Shown here piece by piece: positions 14,048 through 18,763 of a stretch of DNA of 18,763 bases. Numbering within the stretch: position 1 is the stretch's first letter; each line of letters opens with the position of its first letter. Source of the stretch: Akkermansiaceae bacterium (GTDB lineage: Bacteria; Verrucomicrobiota; Verrucomicrobiia; Verrucomicrobiales; Akkermansiaceae); NCBI GenBank assembly GCA_903909905.1, contig CAIVXP010000404.1, forward strand, positions 1-18,763, read 5' to 3'. The notes below the pieces were generated by a model. The model was not told the DNA's origin. It was given only the letters and a program-made list of their open reading frames with translations, and did not search any database. The position numbers and the translations under genes were made by a program.

Positions 14048-15930
14048 GTCGCCGATTTCCCTTGGTTGGCATCATGGAAAATCTTGATGCGTGCCTTGTC
14101 GCTGCCGATCAAACGCTGTGCACGCATTAGCGCCGCACGCGTCGAAAGATTGGGGTTTCGTGGACTGCTGAGAAACAGGTTACTTTCGCCCAATTTACGA
14201 TCGCATCCCTCTTGCAGGGTCAACAACACGCCGGAGTTTCTCAATACACGGTAAACTTCGCGTGTGGCGCCCGAAACAATCAGATGAAGGCCTTTGCCGC
14301 GCATGAAGTGTATCAGGTCTTCAAGGGCCATGACGCTGGTGGCATCGAGATGCCTTGCGTTCTTGAGACGAAGGATAATAACGCGGATATCAGGATCCGA
14401 CACGGTACGTTGGATTTGCGTGCGGAAAAGTTCGGATGCACCAAAGAACAAGTCGCCTTCAACGTGCACGATCGAGATTGCAGGGATCGGCCGACTGCGA
14501 CTTGTGTCGGTCATCTCGCGCAGTTCACCACCCTCATCAAAGCCATACTCGACGAGTTGAGGTCTGCTGGCTTTGCGCAAAAATAACGAGATCGACACTG
14601 CGACACCAATGAAAATTGCCACATACAAAGGAGCAAGAAGTGTAGCCACAAATGTACATACCAGCACCAGTGCGTCGTCGCGCGTTGACTGCATACAGAT
14701 GCGTATCGCCCGCCGGTTGAACAACGAAAATGACAGGGCAATGACGAGCGCAGCAAGGGCTGCCTTGGGCACATAGTCGATCAATGGCACACCCCAATGT
14801 CCTGAGGCTGCGATGAGCAGCGTGAAAGCCAGCGTGTAAAGTCCTGTGAAAAACGACGCAAATCGCGTGCGAGCTCCCGATGTGTCATTCAACGATGAGC
14901 GGGTAAGCGATCCCGATGCGGGCATGCCCGAGGCGATTGATGAGGCAATGTTGGCCACCCCCACCGCGAACATGTCCTGGTTGGCCTCAGTCCGCTCGCC
15001 CGAACGAGATGAAAGGCTTTTCGACATCAAGGAATTTTCAAGAGATGCAATGAATGCCAGTGCGCAAGCAACACCGATCAGCTCTGAAAAATCCTTGAAA
15101 AAACCAGCACGAAAAATACCGGGAAACCCATGTTCCAGATCCGCAAAAGAAAAGGTTCGAAAAGTTTCCACTCCAGCGAAAGGGCCGACACGCTCGTGAA
15201 TAAGCAAGCCGAAGATGGCCGAAGATAATCCAAGCGTGATGGCAAAAATTGGCCACTTGGGTTGCCACGCGCGCAATGCGAAAAATATCACGATAGTTGT
15301 CAATCCGATCAGCGCTGGTACCCATTGCGCATGCGGCAACGCGTGAGTCAACTCGATGACAAAGCCCACAAACGTGCTCGACGATTCAGGATCAATGAAT
15401 GGTCCCAATCCGAGCCATGGCTTGAGTTGGTTGGCGATGATGAGTACCGCTGCACCGGAAATGTAACCAACCATCACGCTGCGTGAAACATACTGCAACA
15501 GGTCGGCGATTCGCAGCATCGAGCCAAGTACGGCAATGATGCCGACCATGGCCACCAACAACGGGAGCAGCTCGCCGCTTCTCGATCCAAGTTGCGGGTT
15601 GGCGGCGAAAAAGCTGAAAAGCATGAATGCCGTGGCGTTGGTAGGTCCAAGCACGGTCAGTCGCGATGATGCAAAAATGGGTGCCACCATGGCGGCGACC
15701 GCCGAACAAACAATGCCATGCACGATGGGTAGGCCGGCGATTGCCGCATATGCGATTGATTGCGGCAGTGCCAGCATGGTCACGTTCGCCGCGGCATGAG
15801 TATCGGCACGCAGCTTTTCGAGGGAGTAACTGCGCAAAGAAGATACGAAAGGAGCCAATGTGATGCTCTGGCCACTGCTGAGGGCCGAAACATCTGGCGA
15901 TCTCCTGCGTTTTTTTCGAAAGAGTTTCAT
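14044..15930 (-). CDS. SulP-family anion permease with C-terminal STAS domain
   Basis: A 628-residue inner-membrane transporter of the SulP (SLC26) family, which moves sulfate, bicarbonate or other anions. After a basic N-terminus (K-L-F-R-K-K-R-R-R), the membrane domain begins with the family-typical A-L-P-Q-S-I-A-Y-A-A-I-A-G-L-P (about 54-68). It continues through roughly a dozen hydrophobic helices to about 450. A cytoplasmic STAS domain follows (about 483-585) with the phosphorylation-loop-like H-L-D-A-T-S-V (527-533) and a C-terminal tail of about 40 residues. The substrate cannot be read from the sequence. The frame is open to 16050, but ATG 15930 avoids overlap with the upstream LptF/LptG gene and gives a normal N-terminus. 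It starts 10 bases after that gene's stop and overlaps the next gene by 4 bases, so all three are probably one operon. Confidence 0.94.
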   Translation of the reverse strand: MKLFRKKRRRSPDVSALSSGQSITLAPFVSSLRSYSLEKLRADTHAAANVTMLALPQSIAYAAIAGLPIVHGIVCSAVAAMVAPIFASSRLTVLGPTNATAFMLFSFFAANPQLGSRSGELLPLLVAMVGIIAVLGSMLRIADLLQYVSRSVMVGYISGAAVLIIANQLKPWLGLGPFIDPESSSTFVGFVIELTHALPHAQWVPALIGLTTIVIFFALRAWQPKWPIFAITLGLSSAIFGLLIHERVGPFAGVETFRTFSFADLEHGFPGIFRAGFFKDFSELIGVACALAFIASLENSLMSKSLSSRSGERTEANQDMFAVGVANIASSIASGMPASGSLTRSSLNDTSGARTRFASFFTGLYTLAFTLLIAASGHWGVPLIDYVPKAALAALVIALSFSLFNRRAIRICMQSTRDDALVLVCTFVATLLAPLYVAIFIGVAVSISLFLRKASRPQLVEYGFDEGGELREMTDTSRSRPIPAISIVHVEGDLFFGASELFRTQIQRTVSDPDIRVIILRLKNARHLDATSVMALEDLIHFMRGKGLHLIVSGATREVYRVLRNSGVLLTLQEGCDRKLGESNLFLSSPRNPNLSTRAALMRAQRLIGSDKARIKIFHDANQGKSAT

Positions 15931-15940
15931 GATCTGCGTT

Positions 15941-17044
15941 TCATTTGAAACGCGCGCGACGGAACAGGTGCAAGCCGACCAAAACGCAAATGACATTCGG
16001 CGACCACATGACGAGATTGGCTGCCGTGACGGTGTCAAAATGCTCAGCAAGGGTCGTGATCACGAAATACATCGCAGCAATCAGCAGACTGAGCACCAGC
16101 CCCCCCGAAGTTTCCCTGCGGCGCGACACAAGGCCCAATGGCACAGCGATGAAGGCAAATGCAAGTGACGCGAAGGAAAAGGAGATGCGTTTCGTGATCT
16201 CGGTACGCAGCTTGATGGTGTCCGACTCACGGGCCTGCGGGTTGGCGGCGATCGCATCAAGTATCTCCTGATTGGACATGGCTCCGCGCGACTTGCGCCG
16301 TTGCTTCGGATCTTTGAGGTCGATGAGGAGGGGCTCGGCCTTGCTGGCGCAAATCGGCTCGATCGAGCCATCCTGCTTGCGCGTCTCAAAGTACGCGTTC
16401 TCGAGTTTCATGCGAAGTTGGCTTTTTTCATGATCGACCGCCAACGCAGCCCGCTCGGCATGAATGTAAACGCGGTCGCCCATGCCAGGCTCGGGGATTT
16501 GATAAAAGTGAAATCCCCTCACCCATCCGCCATCCTTGCATTCGATCAAGGCCCGTGAAGTTGCCTGGCCATCATCGCGAAAGTTGCCCTGAACGATTCC
16601 CGGACGCAGCAGTGAATCAGGGTCTCGCACGGCCTGTTCGTAAAGCAGCTCTTGGGTTGATGACTTCAGTCGCGGGTAGATGTTCACATTCAGCCAAAGG
16701 CAAAACATCGAGAGCGCGGCACCGATGGCAAAAACCGGCAGCGAGAGGCGCGTAAGACTCACACCTGCAACACGGAAAGCGGTGATTTCCTGATCCGTAG
16801 AGAGACGCCCGAACACCAATAACACCGCGGAAAGAAATCCCCACGGGATGGTGTACATGAGGGATAGAGGCAACACGTTGAGCGCAAAACGAAGCACCAC
16901 CTCGGGAGGTGCATTCTGGTCTACCAACAGCTCTTCGATTTTCTTAAAGAGATTTCCCAGCATCAGCACGCAAGCCAGTACCGCCACCGCGGTAAATGTG
17001 CCAATCAGCACCTGCTTTGCAATGTATCGGTCGGAAATCCGCAT
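15941..17044 (-). CDS. LptF/LptG-family permease of the LPS export ABC transporter
   Basis: A 367-residue YjgP/YjgQ-family protein. In Gram-negative bacteria LptF and LptG form the membrane part of the LptB2FG complex, which extracts lipopolysaccharide from the inner membrane for delivery to the periplasmic bridge. The N-terminus M-R-I-S-D-R-Y-I-A-K-Q is standard for the family. Three hydrophobic helices lie in about 10-120, including the P-x-G-F-L-like segment I-P-W-G-F-L-S-A-V. A periplasmic beta-rich domain follows (about 130-280), then three C-terminal helices with V-P-L-G-L-V-S-R-R-R-E-T-S-G-G. I chose ATG 17044, since the frame's earlier ATG at 17095 adds residues outside the family pattern. 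Whether it is LptF or LptG cannot be decided without its partner, which is not in the window. It heads the run leading to SulP. Confidence 0.9.
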   Translation of the reverse strand: MRISDRYIAKQVLIGTFTAVAVLACVLMLGNLFKKIEELLVDQNAPPEVVLRFALNVLPLSLMYTIPWGFLSAVLLVFGRLSTDQEITAFRVAGVSLTRLSLPVFAIGAALSMFCLWLNVNIYPRLKSSTQELLYEQAVRDPDSLLRPGIVQGNFRDDGQATSRALIECKDGGWVRGFHFYQIPEPGMGDRVYIHAERAALAVDHEKSQLRMKLENAYFETRKQDGSIEPICASKAEPLLIDLKDPKQRRKSRGAMSNQEILDAIAANPQARESDTIKLRTEITKRISFSFASLAFAFIAVPLGLVSRRRETSGGLVLSLLIAAMYFVITTLAEHFDTVTAANLVMWSPNVICVLVGLHLFRRARFK

Positions 17045-17117
17045 GACGCTTACAAACGATGCGAAACAACCGGACCAATGTCCAGAAGCAAGCATCTGCG
17101 GTGAAGTGGCCGCAGGT

Positions 17118-18245
17118 TCAAGCCGGGCTCAGCAACTGAATGCGACTGATTTCGCGCATGATGCCGCGGGTTTCATTTTGCCAGCGGTTGAGCGCTTCGC
17201 GTGAAAGTTGTACGCGCTCGGAAATGGCGTTTTCGAGCTCATGATAGTTCGCGGCGAGTTTTTCGACGAGTTCGTGAAGTTTCTCACTGGCGCTCTGGCA
17301 ATCCCCCGCTTTTTGTTGCTCGCGCATTTCTGCCAAGTGAAGTTCTGCCTTGCGGCGGGCTTCACGCATTTCGGCAAGGAGGATGCGGCTGTCGGGCACA
17401 CGGCGCAGGCCTTCAACAAGACCGAGCTTGGAAAGCGTCCAAATCGTCCATTTCGACGGGTCCCATTGCCATGGCTTCACTCCATTGCGGTAGTCGTGTT
17501 GAAATTCGTGGTGGTAGTTGTGGTAGCCTTCGCCAAAGGTCAACAATGCCATGACCGCACTGTCACGAGCGCTGTGGTTCGTAGAATACGGCTGGCGTCC
17601 CACCGTGTGGCACAGCGAATTGATAAAGAATGTGCAGTGCTGAGCCACCACGATGCGGGCGATGCCCGGAATCAGGAAGCCACCGAGCGCACCGACCCAT
17701 GGGTTGGCACCATTTGCGGCATTCCAATAGTAACCCAAAATCGAGGGGATGATTAGCCCTACAACCAGGCCGATCCAGTGGACGTAGCGGTACTGCCACA
17801 TCACCCACTTGTCCTTGCGCAGATCGTTGACGTTGTCCATCGGCGGCTCGGCGTTGAGTTTGAACATGAGCCAGCCAATGTGGGCCCACATGAAACCCTT
17901 GGAGATGTCATACGGGTCACCATCGTGATCGACATGCTTATGGTGACGGCGATGGTCAGAGGCCCAGTCGAGGCAAGCGTTTTCAAAGGCGCAGGCGCCA
18001 AAAATCAGCGTGAAAACCCGCACGGGAAGCTTCGCTTTAAAGGAAAGATGCGAAAATAGACGGTGATACCCGACCGTGATGCTCATCATGGTCGCAATCA
18101 GGTAAAAGAAGAACAGGGCGACCAAAAACCAGCTGGTTCCGTAGTGATAGAGGTAAACGGGGAGCCCGAACAATGCGATGAGGGCAGTGCCGATCAGGAA
18201 CGAGCTGGTGATCCAGTTGACTCGATCAAAGGGGATGCGATACAT
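17118..18245 (-). CDS. Membrane fatty-acid (acyl-CoA delta9-type) desaturase with C-terminal helical extension
   Basis: Integral-membrane, di-iron acyl-CoA desaturase of 375 residues. It introduces a double bond into acyl chains using oxygen and an electron donor, tuning membrane fluidity. All three histidine boxes are present: H-R-L-F-S-H (61-66), H-R-R-H-H (98-102) and H-N-Y-H-H (242-246, within G-E-G-Y-H-N-Y-H-H-E-F). Paired hydrophobic helices lie at about 12-57 and 155-205. The segment P-W-Q-W-D-P-S-K-W (258-266) marks the end of the conserved domain. From about 288 to 370 there is an extra charged, Arg/Glu/Ala-rich helical stretch with a coiled-coil look that the core enzyme does not need. 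No rubredoxin or cytochrome b5 domain is attached. It lies 73 bases upstream of the LptF/LptG gene on the same strand and has a weak promoter candidate of its own. Confidence 0.94.
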   Translation of the reverse strand: MYRIPFDRVNWITSSFLIGTALIALFGLPVYLYHYGTSWFLVALFFFYLIATMMSITVGYHRLFSHLSFKAKLPVRVFTLIFGACAFENACLDWASDHRRHHKHVDHDGDPYDISKGFMWAHIGWLMFKLNAEPPMDNVNDLRKDKWVMWQYRYVHWIGLVVGLIIPSILGYYWNAANGANPWVGALGGFLIPGIARIVVAQHCTFFINSLCHTVGRQPYSTNHSARDSAVMALLTFGEGYHNYHHEFQHDYRNGVKPWQWDPSKWTIWTLSKLGLVEGLRRVPDSRILLAEMREARRKAELHLAEMREQQKAGDCQSASEKLHELVEKLAANYHELENAISERVQLSREALNRWQNETRGIMREISRIQLLSPA

Positions 18246-18299
18246 GATAGGTGGTTACTGGTTACCTGCGCTGGCAAGAGACAGGCTGCAGGCTGCGCC

Positions 18300-18328
18300 A
18301 GAATAGTCGCATGAATGAGAACCTGCAA
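18300..18328 (-). promoter_or_regulatory. Candidate promoter for the desaturase gene
   Basis: Read on the minus strand, TTGCAG (complement of 18323-18328) and TATTCT (complement of 18300-18305) are 17 bases apart and point to the desaturase ATG at 18245. The -35 matches only three consensus positions and the -10 four, so this is a weak call. The leader would be about 50 bases and includes a short direct repeat (GGTTAC at 18252 and 18259, plus-strand view). Confidence 0.3.
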
Positions 18329-18363
18329 TCCCGCATTTTTTCTATTTTCCCCTCCAATCCGAC

Positions 18364-18392
18364 TTGACAAGTGCTGCCAATTCTCAAATAAA
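18364..18392 (+). promoter_or_regulatory. Promoter of rpsU
   Basis: A perfect -35 hexamer TTGACA (18364-18369) is followed after 17 bases by AATAAA (18387-18392, four of six matches to TATAAT, within an A-rich run). The -10 ends 49 bases before the rpsU ATG. This is the best sigma70-type promoter in the window, as expected for a ribosomal protein gene. Confidence 0.65.
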
Positions 18393-18399
18393 ACGCGCC

Positions 18400-18415
18400 C
18401 CCGACTGGTGTCGGG
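18400..18415 (+). other. Leader hairpin in the rpsU 5' UTR
   Basis: CCCGAC (18400-18405), tetraloop TGGT and GTCGGG (18410-18415) form a perfect 6-bp stem at the very start of the predicted rpsU transcript. It is followed by an A/C-rich, unstructured stretch (18416-18441) without a Shine-Dalgarno sequence. It could stabilise the mRNA or act as a regulatory element for bS21. The structure is seen in the sequence; the function is inferred. Confidence 0.45.
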
Positions 18416-18441
18416 ACCATCAAACAACCAACAAACGACGC

Positions 18442-18666
18442 ATGCGTGGAGTGACTCTGAAAAAAGGCGAGCCCGTTGACCGGGCTCTCAAGCGGCTTAA
18501 AACCAAACTGGATGGTGAAGGCATCCTTGAAGAAATGCGTCGCCGCCGCGCCTTTGAAACGCCCACCGAGCGCAAACAACGCAAACTTCGTTCCGCTTCC
18601 AAGCGCAACAAGATCCGCTGGCGCTACTCCAACGCTCCAGCAGCTACGGCTGAAGTCGCCGAGTAA
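18442..18666 (+). CDS. rpsU: Small ribosomal subunit protein bS21
   Basis: A 74-residue, highly basic protein of the bS21 family, which binds near the anti-Shine-Dalgarno end of 16S rRNA on the 30S platform and helps initiation. The N-terminus R-G-V-T-L-K-K-G-E-P-V-D-R-A-L-K-R-L-K, the middle E-E-M-R-R-R-R-A-F-E-T-P-T-E-R-K and the basic R-K-L-R-S-A-S-K-R-N-K-I-R-W-R are typical. An Ala-rich tail ends it. The frame is open to 18364, but that start lies inside the -35 box, so ATG 18442 is right. It has no Shine-Dalgarno sequence; the leader before it is A/C-rich. The gene is a stand-alone unit with its own promoter and terminator. Confidence 0.95.
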   Translation: MRGVTLKKGEPVDRALKRLKTKLDGEGILEEMRRRRAFETPTERKQRKLRSASKRNKIRWRYSNAPAATAEVAE

Positions 18667-18689
18667 TCGCACTTCCCCATTCTCTCTTT

Positions 18690-18728
18690 ACGGGCTTGAA
18701 CCTACTGCTGGTTCAGGCCCGTTTTTTT
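18690..18728 (+). terminator. Intrinsic terminator after rpsU
   Basis: A 13-pair stem forms between 18690-18702 (ACGGGCTTGAACC) and 18710-18722 (GGTTCAGGCCCGT), with one T-G wobble and a 7-base loop. It runs directly into seven T residues (18722-18728). It lies 24 bases after the rpsU stop codon. This is the only strong intrinsic terminator I find in the window. Confidence 0.92.
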
Positions 18729-18763
18729 GTGTCATTATGCTAATCGGGTAAATTTGATTCTAA

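Noticed and set aside
17096..17115. 6-bp inverted repeat CTGCGG/CCGCAG just after the desaturase stop codon
   Set aside because: No T-tract follows on the minus strand, the stem is short and the loop is 8 bases, so I do not call a terminator.
17208..17756. 182-codon plus-strand frame opposite the desaturase gene
   Set aside because: Shadow frame over the third histidine box and tail of a clear desaturase; no domain seen.
1..18763. Mobile element, CRISPR, toxin-antitoxin or defence island
   Set aside because: No transposase, integrase, long terminal repeats, regularly spaced repeats or defence-gene neighbours are visible. The WYL regulator alone is not evidence for a defence locus.

Overview
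The window reads as a compact chromosomal stretch of a moderately GC-rich Gram-negative bacterium. I infer the phylum Verrucomicrobiota (PVC group). The reasons are the long plant/cyanobacteria-style IspH, an LptF/LptG-family permease that implies an LPS-type outer membrane, several secreted or membrane proteins of lineage-restricted appearance, and a scarcity of clear Shine-Dalgarno sequences. The phylum call rests on protein style only; no rRNA gene is present. I see no insertion sequence, integrase, CRISPR array, tRNA or rRNA, and nothing that marks the window as a mobile island.

Layout. 1-2570 (+): the 3' end of a lipoate-protein ligase-family gene, then trpE and trpG, the two subunits of anthranilate synthase. 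2587-3441 (-): an alpha/beta hydrolase whose nucleophile serine is replaced by alanine, convergent with trpG. 3527-7186 (+): a secreted protein of unknown function, a WYL-domain transcription regulator and a secreted S10 serine carboxypeptidase-like enzyme, with repeat or dyad sequences before the last two. 7272-8501 (+): ispH. 8503-10377 (-): a protein joining an SSS-like multispanning membrane domain to a C-terminal hotdog thioesterase domain, ending one base from ispH. 10564-12614 (+): a membrane-anchored SurA/PpiD-like periplasmic chaperone and a small TPR protein. 12631-17044 (-): an LptF/LptG permease, a SulP-STAS anion transporter, a small membrane-anchored protein overlapping SulP by four bases, and panC. 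17118-18245 (-): a membrane acyl-CoA desaturase with a C-terminal helical extension. 18442-18666 (+): rpsU (bS21) with a good promoter, a leader hairpin and a textbook intrinsic terminator.

Functionally most of the window is housekeeping: tryptophan, isoprenoid, pantothenate/CoA and lipoate metabolism, envelope assembly, membrane-lipid desaturation and translation. A lipid and envelope theme runs through the second half (hotdog fusion, LptF/G, desaturase, PanC for CoA, periplasmic chaperone), but they are not one operon. I do not see a complete new multi-gene system. The best candidate for undescribed biology is the membrane transporter-hotdog fusion at 8503-10377. Next are the serine-less hydrolase at 2587-3441 and the dyads and repeats around the WYL regulator.
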